From an uncultured Pseudomonadota bacterium (GTDB taxonomy: Bacteria > Pseudomonadota > Gammaproteobacteria > Steroidobacterales > Steroidobacteraceae): a stretch of 64,000 nucleotides of DNA. Positions 20,124 through 32,407 of the stretch are shown here, piece after piece. The DNA lies in the NCBI GenBank assembly GCA_946479515.1, contig CAMLGF010000013.1:1-64000 (forward strand). The letters are read 5' to 3'. Every line of letters starts with the position of its first letter. The first letter of the stretch is position 1. The notes under the pieces are model-generated. The model was given only the letters and a program-made list of their open reading frames with translations, searched no databases and was not told the DNA's origin. The position numbers were made by a program, and so were the translations under genes.

Positions 20124-22062
20124 CTTCGCGCTCCAGCTCGGCGATTTCCTCGTTGGCGGCCCGCGGCCCGAACCTGAGCCGCATGTAACGGCTCGCCACG
20201 GCGTTGACCTCGTCCGCCAGATGCGGATGCTCGGCGGCCACCCGCCGCGCGAAATCCAGGGGCCCTTCGGCCGGCGCGCGCGGCGCCGACACTTTCTCGA
20301 ACTTGCGCAGGGCCCGCAGCCACGCGCGCGCGATGCGGTCGGGCCTCTCGCGCGCGAGGCTACGCCGCAGCGTCAACGCCACCCACAACAGCCAGAGCAG
20401 CAATCCCGCTGCGAATGCCCAGCCGAGATGTTGCCAACCGGGTGATTCGATACCGAGCGCGCTCAGCAGATCCAACTGGCTGTGCAGGTCGAACTCCAGC
20501 ACTTGCTCGCGCCACCAGGTGTTGGCGCCGTCCCAGTATTGCCCGAGGCGTGACAGCCAGGGGTTCTGGCGCAGGGAAATGGCCACGGGCGTGCTGGCCT
20601 CACCCATCACGTCGTACAGGCCGCGCGTCAACCGCTCGGGCTCGACCACCGCCGTCGGGTCCACGCGAGTCCAGCCGCGGCCGTCGAGCCAGATCTCCGT
20701 CCAGGCGTGCGCATCCGACTGGCGCACGATCAGATACCCGCCCACCGGGTTCCATTCGCCGCCCAGGTAGCCGGTGACCACACGCGCGGGCACACCCACG
20801 GCACGCATCAGCGTGGCGTAGGCCGAGGCGAAGTGCCCGCAGAAGCCGCGCTTGGTGTCGAACAGCACGCTATCTACCGAGTCGAGCCCGGTGGGCCGCG
20901 GCTCGAACGTGTACTCGAGTCCGTTGTCGCGGAACCAGTCGAGCACCGCGCTGGCGTACGCGGCATCGTCGGCGTATCGCCGGCGCAGCTCATGGGCGAG
21001 GGCCAGCGCGCGGGGATTGCGGCCCTCCGGCAGCTGTGTCTCATAGCGCCTGCCGAGCGTCGCCAGCGGCCCGCGCGCCACCGTTTCTACGTGCGAGCTC
21101 GCCTCGTACACCAGCGTGTCGGTGACTGGCTCCGCGCGGTAGAGCTGCCGGTCGTGCGACAAGAAGACGTCGTGTCGCGGACTGCGATCCACGGTGTCGA
21201 GCGCGAACACCCAATGGCGCTGCGTCGGCTCGAGCGTCACGCGGTAGCGGACGGCGGTGCCGAGCATCTCGCGCGGCGTGTCGACGTAGCCGCGGCGCAG
21301 CCGCCGCCAGGTGAAGCCATCGAACTCGTTCAGCACCGGGCCGCGCCAGTAGCGTTGCTCGGGTGGCGGCAGCGCGCCGGCGAAGCGCACCCGGAATACC
21401 GGTTCGTAGTCGCCCACGAGCTGGTCTATGGCTCCCGGTGACATCTCGTCCGAGAGCCCGGTGGTCGCGCCGCCGCCGCCCGGCAATGCCCAGAAATGCC
21501 CGCCGAACCGCGGGAAGAAGAGGAAGCAGGCCACGGCCAGCGGCATGGCCATGGCCAGCGCGCGCGCCGACAGCCGCAGCACGGCCCGCAGCGGCAGCGC
21601 GGCGGTTCCGGGATGGGCCACGAGCATCATGGCTGCACAGGCAGCCCAGGCCGTGAGTAGATAGAACGGCAGGTGCGGCAACGACTGGTCGGCGAGCGCT
21701 GCGGCCAGCAACAGGAACAGCGCCACGCCGATGATGATGGCCTCGTCGCGGCGACTGCGAGCCTCCAGTACCTTGAGCGCCCCCATGACCACCAGCAAAG
21801 CCGTGCCCGCCGCCAGGCCGTTCAAGGTACGGAAGCTGACCAGCACCGCGAGCACCATCAGCGCGGTGACCGCGCTGAAGACCAGGCGGCGGCCCCGCCG
21901 CGGCGGCGACTGGCGCACGCGGCCCGTGGCCACCAGCAGGCGCCAGGCGGCGCAGCCGAGTGCGATGAGCACCGACCACAGCGGCGCCTGCGCGGCGACC
22001 AGCATGACGCTCGCCACGAAGACCAGGCTGGTCGCGATCGGTGCGCGCGCGTTGGAAATCAT
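20104..22062 (-). CDS. tgpA: TgpA-like transglutaminase with DUF3488 membrane domain
   Basis: This 652-residue protein has about six N-terminal transmembrane segments (DUF3488), a periplasmic transglutaminase-like core, and a further membrane span near residue 555 before a cytoplasmic C-terminal tail. The papain-like triad is present: Cys in RGFCGHFASAYATLMR, His in QSDAHAWTEIWL, and Asp in VDPTAVV. In Pseudomonas, TgpA is essential and lies in an operon with MoxR and DUF58 genes, as here. Its substrate is unsettled. The ATG overlaps the DUF58 stop as ATGA. Confidence 0.9.
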   Translation of the reverse strand: MISNARAPIATSLVFVASVMLVAAQAPLWSVLIALGCAAWRLLVATGRVRQSPPRRGRRLVFSAVTALMVLAVLVSFRTLNGLAAGTALLVVMGALKVLEARSRRDEAIIIGVALFLLLAAALADQSLPHLPFYLLTAWAACAAMMLVAHPGTAALPLRAVLRLSARALAMAMPLAVACFLFFPRFGGHFWALPGGGGATTGLSDEMSPGAIDQLVGDYEPVFRVRFAGALPPPEQRYWRGPVLNEFDGFTWRRLRRGYVDTPREMLGTAVRYRVTLEPTQRHWVFALDTVDRSPRHDVFLSHDRQLYRAEPVTDTLVYEASSHVETVARGPLATLGRRYETQLPEGRNPRALALAHELRRRYADDAAYASAVLDWFRDNGLEYTFEPRPTGLDSVDSVLFDTKRGFCGHFASAYATLMRAVGVPARVVTGYLGGEWNPVGGYLIVRQSDAHAWTEIWLDGRGWTRVDPTAVVEPERLTRGLYDVMGEASTPVAISLRQNPWLSRLGQYWDGANTWWREQVLEFDLHSQLDLLSALGIESPGWQHLGWAFAAGLLLWLLWVALTLRRSLARERPDRIARAWLRALRKFEKVSAPRAPAEGPLDFARRVAAEHPHLADEVNAVASRYMRLRFGPRAANEEIAELEREVRRLSV

Positions 22063-23072
22063 CGCGGCTCCGGCTCGCCGTATAGCGCCAGTGCGTCCAG
22101 GCAGCGCCGGCGGTGCTCGCTGCCGCTCGCCGGCGCGATCTCGGTCGTGCCGAGGCGCAGGCCGAACCGCTCGCCGCGGGCGTGCGCGGCCATCACCCAG
22201 GCGGACAGCTGCTCGAGCCGCGCATCCAGGTCGCCGGGCACCGACGCCAGGTCGAACAGGCGGTGATGCGCCGCGGGTGACTGGTACGTCTTCACCAGCA
22301 GTCCGCGGCCGCGTGCATAGGCGGCCCAGGCCACCTGGCGCGGTGAGTCGCCGCTGCGGAATTCCCGCAGGCCTGCCCATTCCTCGTCACCGGCGCGATG
22401 CACGGCCAGCGCCGCTCCACCGGTGGAGGCCTCCGGTGGCGCCTCGCGCCGCCCGCGCGGCACGGGCCAGGCGAGCAGCGCGCCGTCGACGTGCAGATAG
22501 GTCCAGGCCCGGAACAGGCCGAAAGGAAAGCACGTGGACAGCTCGACGCGTCCGATCGGGTGGCGCCCGCGAGATGCGAGCGGCACGGCGATGTCGGCAC
22601 GCGCGCTGCCGTTTTCCGGCACGGCGACGCTGGTGGGCTCGCTGCCCTCCACCTCGCAGTCGATGCCGAACCGCGGCGCCTTGCCGCTGGAAGCCAGGGT
22701 GAGCAGCAGCAGGCCATGCTCGCCCGCGAAGGCGTCCACGGTAGTCAGGCCGCGCGCCACCACGCCGACGAGATTGCGGTGCGTGAGATGCATGGCGATC
22801 AGCGAGAAGCCGGCGAGCAGGAAGGTGAGCAGCAGGGCGATGCTGTTCGCGTAATTGATGCCGGCCAACAGCATCACGAACAACAGCAGCGCGAAGGCCA
22901 CGCCCCCGCGGGTCGGCAGTATGTACACGCGTCGTGCCGCGATGGTGACGGGCAGATGATCTTTTCCCTGCCGCCGCCGGAACCAGGCCGCGGCGCGCTG
23001 GCGCAGCGCGCGTTTCAAGCCCGCGAAGCGGACGCCCACGACGGCGGCCCGAGCGTGCGCCGGCCGGTTCAC
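22059..23072 (-). CDS. DUF58 domain protein
   Basis: This 337-residue protein has two membrane segments near residues 55-95 (FALLLFVMLLAGINYANSIA and LLLTFLLAGFSLIAM) followed by a cytoplasmic DUF58 region. The signature G-L-R-E-F-R-S-G-D-S-P-R-Q-V-A-W appears near 230-250. DUF58 proteins are partners of MoxR ATPases; the domain resembles a von Willebrand A fold. The gene lies between moxR (9 bases upstream) and tgpA, with which it overlaps by four bases, so the three form one operon. Confidence 0.9.
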   Translation of the reverse strand: MNRPAHARAAVVGVRFAGLKRALRQRAAAWFRRRQGKDHLPVTIAARRVYILPTRGGVAFALLLFVMLLAGINYANSIALLLTFLLAGFSLIAMHLTHRNLVGVVARGLTTVDAFAGEHGLLLLTLASSGKAPRFGIDCEVEGSEPTSVAVPENGSARADIAVPLASRGRHPIGRVELSTCFPFGLFRAWTYLHVDGALLAWPVPRGRREAPPEASTGGAALAVHRAGDEEWAGLREFRSGDSPRQVAWAAYARGRGLLVKTYQSPAAHHRLFDLASVPGDLDARLEQLSAWVMAAHARGERFGLRLGTTEIAPASGSEHRRRCLDALALYGEPEPR

Positions 23073-23081
23073 GAGACCCGG

Positions 23082-24002
<921 letters not shown>

Positions 24003-24041
24003 GACCCGACTATACCCGGCGCCGGCGCGGAGCGACGCGCC

Positions 24042-26894
<2,853 letters not shown>

Positions 26895-26905
26895 GAAGGC
26901 CGGGG

Positions 26906-26911
26906 ATTATA
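26906..26911 (-). promoter_or_regulatory. putative -10 of a valS promoter
   Basis: A perfect TATAAT on the minus strand lies 11 bases upstream of the valS ATG, in the 42-base gap after holC. Transcription from it would start about four bases before the ATG. No good -35 is seen. Confidence 0.4.
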
Positions 26912-26936
26912 CGGAAAAAGCGCCCGTTCCCCCGGC

Positions 26937-27386
26937 TCAGACATTGTGAGTCTGCGGCTCGATCGACCGGGCACGATAGGCCTTGAACCGCTCGCGGCCG
27001 GCGCTGCGCACGTCCGGCCGCGCATCCAGAAACTCGGCCACGCGTGCGAATCTCGCGAAGAACGGCGGCACGTCGTTGGCCAGATTGATGAGCACGGTGC
27101 CCTGCGGTGTGACGAAGGGATCGGCGGGCAGCGGTCCGGCGGACAGGGCCACCGGTGCGCCGCAGGGCGCGCCCTCGCTCGCCACGATGTCGTGGGGCAC
27201 GAAGCTGCCGTCACCGAACGTCCACAGCAGCTCGTCGACACGGGGCAGCAGCGCGCGGTCGTCGCAGTACACCAGCACCCGTTGCTTGGCCAGGTAAGCC
27301 TTCTCAGCCACGCGGCAGGCGAGCCGCAGGCGCGCGGCTTCACCCGCCTCGCCGCTCACGTAGAAATCAACGCGCGGCGATTGCAT
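26937..27386 (-). CDS. holC: DNA polymerase III chi subunit
   Basis: HolC links the clamp loader to single-strand-binding protein at the replication fork. The 149-residue protein begins MQSPRVDFYV and shows the chi fold: ACRVAEKAYLAKQRVLVYCDD, ELLWTFGDGSFVPHDI, and LINLANDVPPFFARFARVAEF, matching E. coli HolC (147 residues). The ATG lies 29 bases after pepA. The order pepA-holC-valS is the standard gammaproteobacterial cluster. Confidence 0.93.
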   Translation of the reverse strand: MQSPRVDFYVSGEAGEAARLRLACRVAEKAYLAKQRVLVYCDDRALLPRVDELLWTFGDGSFVPHDIVASEGAPCGAPVALSAGPLPADPFVTPQGTVLINLANDVPPFFARFARVAEFLDARPDVRSAGRERFKAYRARSIEPQTHNV

Positions 27387-27415
27387 CGGCGTTGAGCCAA
27401 CGTTCCTGGCAGCCG

Positions 27416-28936
27416 TCAGTGTGACGAAGCACGCCGCAGCAGGTATTCGAACAGCAGTGCGCTCGGGCGCCCGGTGCTGCCCTTGGTGCTGATGCCGCCG
27501 GTGTAGGCCGTGCCGGCGATGTCCAGATGCGCCCAGGTCAGGCCGCCGGTGAACTTGCCGAGGAAGGCCGCCGCCGTGCACGAGCCGCCGTCGCGGCCCG
27601 CGACATTGGCCATGTCGGCGAAATTGCTCTTGAGCTGGTCGCCGTACTCTTCCGTCAATGGCATGTGCCACGCACGGTCATCGACGCTGAGACCGCAGTC
27701 CACGAGCTCGCGCGCCAGCGCGTCAGTGTTGGAGAACACGCCGGTGTGATGCACCCCGAGTGCAACGACAATGGCACCGGTCAGCGTGGCCATGTCGATG
27801 ACCACGTCCGGCTTGAAGCGCCGCGCGTAGGTGAGGGCGTCGCAGAGAATCAGCCGTCCTTCGGCGTCGGTGTTCAGGATCTCCACCGTCAGGCCCGCGG
27901 CGCTGGTCACGATGTCGCCGGGCTTGACCGCGCGCCCGTCGGGCATGTTCTCGCAGGCCGCCACCAGGCCCACCACGTTGAGCGGCAGATTGAGCTCGGC
28001 CACGGCCTTAAGCGTGCCGAGCACGCAGGCCGCACCGCTCATGTCGTACTTCATCTCGTCCATGGTGGGCGGATCCTTGAGCGAGATGCCGCCGGTATCG
28101 AAGGTGATGCCCTTGCCGACCAGCACCACCGGAGCCCCCTTGGCGCGCGGATGGCGATGTTCGACGACCAGGAAGCGCGGCGGTTGCTCGCTGCCCTGTG
28201 TGACTGCGAGCAAGCAGCCCATCTTCTCCTTGCGGATCTCGGCCGGCCCCAGCACTTTCACGCGCAGCGACTTGTAAGACTTCGCGAGATCCTCGGCCGT
28301 GCGCCCCAGGTAGGTGGGTGTGCAGACATTGCCCGGCAGGTTGGCGAGGTTGCGCATGAGCGCGGCGCCGACGGCGAGCGCGGCCCCCTGCCTGAAGCCC
28401 TTGTCGAGGGCCTGCGCGGCCTTGCCGGCGGCCAGCACCACGATGCGGGTCAGCGCCGGCGGGCGAGGCTTCTTCGCGCTCTTGAGGTCGTTGATGCGAT
28501 ACAACGCATGGCCGGTGATCTCGGCCACGGCGCGGCCCAGCCTTTCGTCCGGGAGCAGGCGGGCGGCGGGCCTCGGCAGGGCGAGCGCCAGCGAGGTGCA
28601 ACGGGTGCGGGCTGCCGCGGTCAGCGCCGCGCGCACTGCGGCGCGCCAGGCCTTGCGCGTGAGGCCGCCGCCGTCCTTGCCGGCGTCCTTGTTCCGCGGA
28701 CCCATGCCGATCAGCAGCACGCGTTCGGCGCGCACGCCATCGAGGTCGGCGAGCAGCCAGCTCTCTCCGGGCTTGGCGCTGAAGTCGCCGCGCTTGAGCA
28801 GGCGGGAAATCTTCTCACGGCAGCGCAGGTCGAGCTGCCGGGCTTCGGCGGTGAGTTCGCCGTCCTCGTGAACGCCGACGGCGATGCAATCGATGGATAG
28901 CTCGGCGATGCTCTTCGTCCAGATTTCGAATTGCAT
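27416..28936 (-). CDS. pepA: leucyl aminopeptidase (cytosol aminopeptidase)
   Basis: This 506-residue M17 metallopeptidase removes N-terminal residues from peptides; in some bacteria it also acts as a DNA-binding regulator. The two-metal site is seen in VGKGITFDTGGISLK (Lys and Asp ligands), the MDEMKYDMSGA segment, and the family signature NTDAEGRL with the catalytic Arg. Its length matches E. coli PepA (503). It is divergent from lptF, with the two genes sharing about 85 bases of upstream sequence, as in E. coli. Confidence 0.97.
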   Translation of the reverse strand: MQFEIWTKSIAELSIDCIAVGVHEDGELTAEARQLDLRCREKISRLLKRGDFSAKPGESWLLADLDGVRAERVLLIGMGPRNKDAGKDGGGLTRKAWRAAVRAALTAAARTRCTSLALALPRPAARLLPDERLGRAVAEITGHALYRINDLKSAKKPRPPALTRIVVLAAGKAAQALDKGFRQGAALAVGAALMRNLANLPGNVCTPTYLGRTAEDLAKSYKSLRVKVLGPAEIRKEKMGCLLAVTQGSEQPPRFLVVEHRHPRAKGAPVVLVGKGITFDTGGISLKDPPTMDEMKYDMSGAACVLGTLKAVAELNLPLNVVGLVAACENMPDGRAVKPGDIVTSAAGLTVEILNTDAEGRLILCDALTYARRFKPDVVIDMATLTGAIVVALGVHHTGVFSNTDALARELVDCGLSVDDRAWHMPLTEEYGDQLKSNFADMANVAGRDGGSCTAAAFLGKFTGGLTWAHLDIAGTAYTGGISTKGSTGRPSALLFEYLLRRASSH

Positions 28937-29021
28937 GTTCGGTTGTCGTCCCGACGGCAGTGTTTTAAGGTCGCGCAGTGTAACTCAAGTCCCGGCGCCC
29001 CCGTCTCATTGGAATAGGCTG

Positions 29022-30131
29022 TTGCTGCGGATCCTCGATCGCTACATCCTCCGCGAAGTGCTCGTCAGCTGGCTGTCGGTTTCTGGCGTGCTGCTCGCGA
29101 TCCTGATTCCTTATCAAGTGGCCAAGGTGCTGGAACGGGCGGCCGAGAGTCAGTATCCGCGCGGCGTGGTGTTCGAGCTTATCGCGCTCGGCGCCGTGCA
29201 GAACCTGTCGCTCATCCTGCCCGTGGGGCTGCTGCTCGGCATCGTGCTCGGTCTCGGCCGTCTGTACCACGACAGTGAAATGACGGCGGCGCAGGCCTGT
29301 GGAGCAGGCGCGCGACCCATCCTGGTTCCGGTGCTGGGTTTCACCGCGGTGCTGTGCGTGCTGCTCACCTTTCTCGCGCTGCAGATCACGCCGGCGGCCG
29401 TGGGGCGCATGCTCGATCTGCGCCAGGAAGCGCTGCGGGCGGGGCAATTCGCGCCCATCGCCCCCGGCAAGTTCAGCACCTTCGGCGGCGGCAGCACCGT
29501 CGTCTATGCGCAGGGCGCCGACCCCGATGGCACGCTGCGGCGGGTGTTCGTGCAGCGCAGCCGCGGCCGGCAGCTGGAGATCGCCCTGGCGCAACGCGCC
29601 ACGCACGCGTACGCCGAGGGCGGCGATCTGCAGGTCATCACCCTGTACGACGGCGAGCGTTATGAGGGGATCCCCGGCGAACGACGCTTCCGCATCGTGC
29701 GTTTCGCGGAGAACTCCATCCCGGTGCGCCTGCCTCCGGCCTCGGGAGGTGCGCTGGCCGTGGAGGCGCTGGCCACCTCGGTGCTGGCCGCCTCGCGCGA
29801 ACCCAAGCAGCGCGCCGAGCTGCAATGGCGCATCGCGCTGCCCACCATGGCGCTGATCATGGCGCTGATCGCGGTGCCGCTCGCGCGCCTCGCGCCACGC
29901 CAGGGGCGTTACGGGCGCGTGGGATACGCCGTGCTGATCTTCTTCGTCTACATCAACCTGATGATCGCGGGCAAGACCTGGATCGAGAAAGGCGTGGTGC
30001 CCGGGTGGTTAGGCCTGTGGTGGGTGCACCTGGCGGTGGCCGGCCTGGCGGTGGCCATCCTGTTCGCGCCGCGGTGGCTGGCGCGCGCCCGCTACCGCCG
30101 CAACATGGCGCGCCGGGCGCTTCCGGCATGA
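29022..30131 (+). CDS. lptF: LPS export ABC transporter permease LptF
   Basis: LptF is one of the two permeases that extract LPS from the inner membrane with LptB2. The protein has N-terminal membrane segments starting RILDRYILREVL, a periplasmic beta-jellyroll region near residues 120-260, and C-terminal spans. The start is uncertain: I use TTG at 29022 with GGA about eight bases upstream, which gives 369 residues. An ATG at 28935 in the same frame would add 29 codons overlapping the divergent pepA start. It precedes lptG by 25 bases. Confidence 0.9.
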   Translation: MLRILDRYILREVLVSWLSVSGVLLAILIPYQVAKVLERAAESQYPRGVVFELIALGAVQNLSLILPVGLLLGIVLGLGRLYHDSEMTAAQACGAGARPILVPVLGFTAVLCVLLTFLALQITPAAVGRMLDLRQEALRAGQFAPIAPGKFSTFGGGSTVVYAQGADPDGTLRRVFVQRSRGRQLEIALAQRATHAYAEGGDLQVITLYDGERYEGIPGERRFRIVRFAENSIPVRLPPASGGALAVEALATSVLAASREPKQRAELQWRIALPTMALIMALIAVPLARLAPRQGRYGRVGYAVLIFFVYINLMIAGKTWIEKGVVPGWLGLWWVHLAVAGLAVAILFAPRWLARARYRRNMARRALPA

Positions 30132-30156
30132 AGCTCCCGGACAGGAAGCGCGCGGC

Positions 30157-31224
30157 ATGAATCTGCTCGACCGCTATCTCATCCGCGCCGTGCTCGGCGG
30201 CGTGTTCGTCGTCATGGCCGTGTTGATCACGCTGGGCGCGCTGTTCCTGTTCTCCGGCCAGCAGGACGACATCGGCGTCGGCACCTACACCGCGGTGGAC
30301 GCCTTCTGGTTCGTGCTGCTCAACGTGCCGCAGCAGGTCTATGAGCTCATGCCCATCGGCGTGCTCATCGGCGCGCTGATCGGCCTCGGCTCGCTGGCCC
30401 GCGGCAGCGAACTCACGGTGATGCGCGCCGCCGGCATCTCCGTGTGGCGTGTGGCGGGCTCGGTGGCCATGGCCGGGCTGCTGCTGATCGTGCTCGCGGT
30501 GATCTGCGGCGAGTTCCTGGCGCCGCCGCTGCAGCAGCTGGCCAAGCAGCAGAAGCTGCTCAGCAAGTTTTCCACCATCACCTTCGCCGGCCGGGCCGGC
30601 CCCTGGGTGCGCGACGGCGACCTGCTCATCAATGTCTCGCAGCAATCGGGCTCGGGGGAATTCGCCGGCATGCTCATCTTCGAGCTGACGGACGATCACG
30701 AGCTCAAGTCGGTGGCCAGCGCCAGCACGGCGCGCGTGCAGCCGGACGGCGGCTGGAAGCTCTCTCACTACGAGGCGACGAAATTCGGTGGCGCGCGCAT
30801 CGAATCCGAACAGCAGGAGAGCCGCGACTTCCAGTCGACGGTGGGCGGGGATTTCCTGGCGTTGACCGTCACCACGCCGCGCCAGCTCGAGACGCGGGTG
30901 CTGTGGGAGCTGATCCGCCATCTGCGCGCCAACTCGCTGGATGCCAGCGAACAGGAGTTCGCGTTCTGGTCGCGTATCGCGCGCACCGCCGCCATCCTGT
31001 TCGCCGCGCTGCTGGCAGTGCCCTTCGTGTTCGGCAGCCTGCGCGCCGCCGGCGCGGGTGCGCGCACCCTGATGGGCGTGCTCATCGGCATCGCCTTCTT
31101 CTTCGTTCAGCGCATGCTCGAGAGCGGCGCCGTGGTCTTCGATGCGAGCCCGCTGGTGCTCGCGTGGTTTCCCACGGCGCTGTTGGCGGCGGTGGCGCTG
31201 GTGCTGATCGCCCGAACCAGATAA
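30157..31224 (+). CDS. lptG: LPS export ABC transporter permease LptG
   Basis: This 355-residue permease begins MNLLDRYLIRAVLGG, the typical LptG start. It has three N-terminal membrane segments, the GSLARGSELTVMRAAGISV coupling-helix region near residues 80-98, a periplasmic domain, and three C-terminal spans. With LptF and the ATPase LptB (not in this window) it forms the inner-membrane part of the LPS transport bridge. It is the last gene of its unit; the convergent DUF4340 gene ends 22 bases away. Confidence 0.95.
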   Translation: MNLLDRYLIRAVLGGVFVVMAVLITLGALFLFSGQQDDIGVGTYTAVDAFWFVLLNVPQQVYELMPIGVLIGALIGLGSLARGSELTVMRAAGISVWRVAGSVAMAGLLLIVLAVICGEFLAPPLQQLAKQQKLLSKFSTITFAGRAGPWVRDGDLLINVSQQSGSGEFAGMLIFELTDDHELKSVASASTARVQPDGGWKLSHYEATKFGGARIESEQQESRDFQSTVGGDFLALTVTTPRQLETRVLWELIRHLRANSLDASEQEFAFWSRIARTAAILFAALLAVPFVFGSLRAAGAGARTLMGVLIGIAFFFVQRMLESGAVVFDASPLVLAWFPTALLAAVALVLIARTR

Positions 31225-31246
31225 GGCGCGGTCGCGCTGTCGCGCC

Positions 31247-32407
31247 TCACTTGCCGGCGGGCTTCTGCGGCTTCTCGAGCAGCTCCTCGTAGGGCTTGAA
31301 GAGGGCCTCGTACTTGTAGAGGGGGATCTCGAACTCCACGCCCTGGGTGCGGGATGCGAGGCGCTCCGTGGTCTGATCCGCGATGACCGGCTTCTCAGCG
31401 GCGGGGATTGCCGCGTTGGCCGCGTGGGCAGGCGCATCGGCCGGAGCATTGGCCGTGGCATCGTTCGGCGGTGCGGCGGAGTCGCTGGCGGGCTTGTCGG
31501 CGGTGGCAGGCGCGGGCGCGAATTTCGCGGCCAGCGCCTCGTCGCGCTGCGCGCTCACCGCGACGTACGCCTTGTCGGCGTCGCGATGGCCGGTGAAGGT
31601 GATCACCTGGCCGTCGAAGAGTCGATAGGTGACGGTGTCCGCCGCGGACGTGGCCGCAGCGGCCGGGGCGGCGCGCACATCGTCGAAATGGAACGAGGCG
31701 AGCGCCTCGGCCTGCCCGCTCAGCGCCATGTTGCTGACCGGCGTGCGGCCCTTGGGCACGGGAGAAAGCGTGAGGTCCGCGCTACCGGGCCCGGCGCGCG
31801 AGAGTAGATAGGCTGGTCCCTTGCCGACCTTGGCCGAGATCTCGTGCACTTTCGATCCCGGCACATCGACGATCAGCCGGTCGATCCAGCGCTTCTGGTC
31901 GGGGTCCGCGGTGATCTGCGGCGAGGCGAGGTAGGAGGGCGCGTCGGCGGGATTGCGCACATAGACCGCGCGGCCGTCGGCGCTCTTGCCGACCAGCAGC
32001 GACCAGGTCTTCTTGCCCGCGACCACCTCGACCAGCGTGCTCGCGGCCGTGGGCGAGGGATCTTCGACGCCGAGCTTCGCGTAGTTGGCCGGGTCCGCGG
32101 TCTTGCGTTCCAGCACGCGCAGGTTGGCCAGTCCCAGCGCCAGTTCGCGCACGCGTTGCGCGTCGGCCGGGAACTGGCGCTCGACCACGGTCCAGCCCTC
32201 CGCTTCCTTGCGCAGCGTGGTGCGGCTGCCGTCGCCCTTGCTCAGGCGGATTTCCTGAACCTCGCCCAGCGAGGGCTCGAGATCGGCGAACAACGTTCCG
32301 CCGCCGAGGTCCGCCTGGCGGCTGGCGCGGTTCAGCGTGAGGAACAGGCCGGCGGCCAGCAGTACCACGGCCGCCGCGGCCAGCATCAGCGTGCTGCGCG
32401 ACTTCAT
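31247..32407 (-). CDS. DUF4340 domain protein
   Basis: This 386-residue protein has an N-terminal membrane anchor (LMLAAAAVVLLAAGLFLTL, residues 7-25) and a long periplasmic part of DUF4340 type, with ADLEPSLGEVQEIRLSKGD near residue 40-60 and the segment KTWSLLVGKSADGRAVYVR. A low-complexity Ala/Pro/Asp-rich linker occurs near 300-335. DUF4340 genes regularly follow GldG-like genes in ABC exporter clusters; the function is unknown. The ATG overlaps the preceding stop as ATGA. Confidence 0.85.
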   Translation of the reverse strand: MKSRSTLMLAAAAVVLLAAGLFLTLNRASRQADLGGGTLFADLEPSLGEVQEIRLSKGDGSRTTLRKEAEGWTVVERQFPADAQRVRELALGLANLRVLERKTADPANYAKLGVEDPSPTAASTLVEVVAGKKTWSLLVGKSADGRAVYVRNPADAPSYLASPQITADPDQKRWIDRLIVDVPGSKVHEISAKVGKGPAYLLSRAGPGSADLTLSPVPKGRTPVSNMALSGQAEALASFHFDDVRAAPAAAATSAADTVTYRLFDGQVITFTGHRDADKAYVAVSAQRDEALAAKFAPAPATADKPASDSAAPPNDATANAPADAPAHAANAAIPAAEKPVIADQTTERLASRTQGVEFEIPLYKYEALFKPYEELLEKPQKPAGK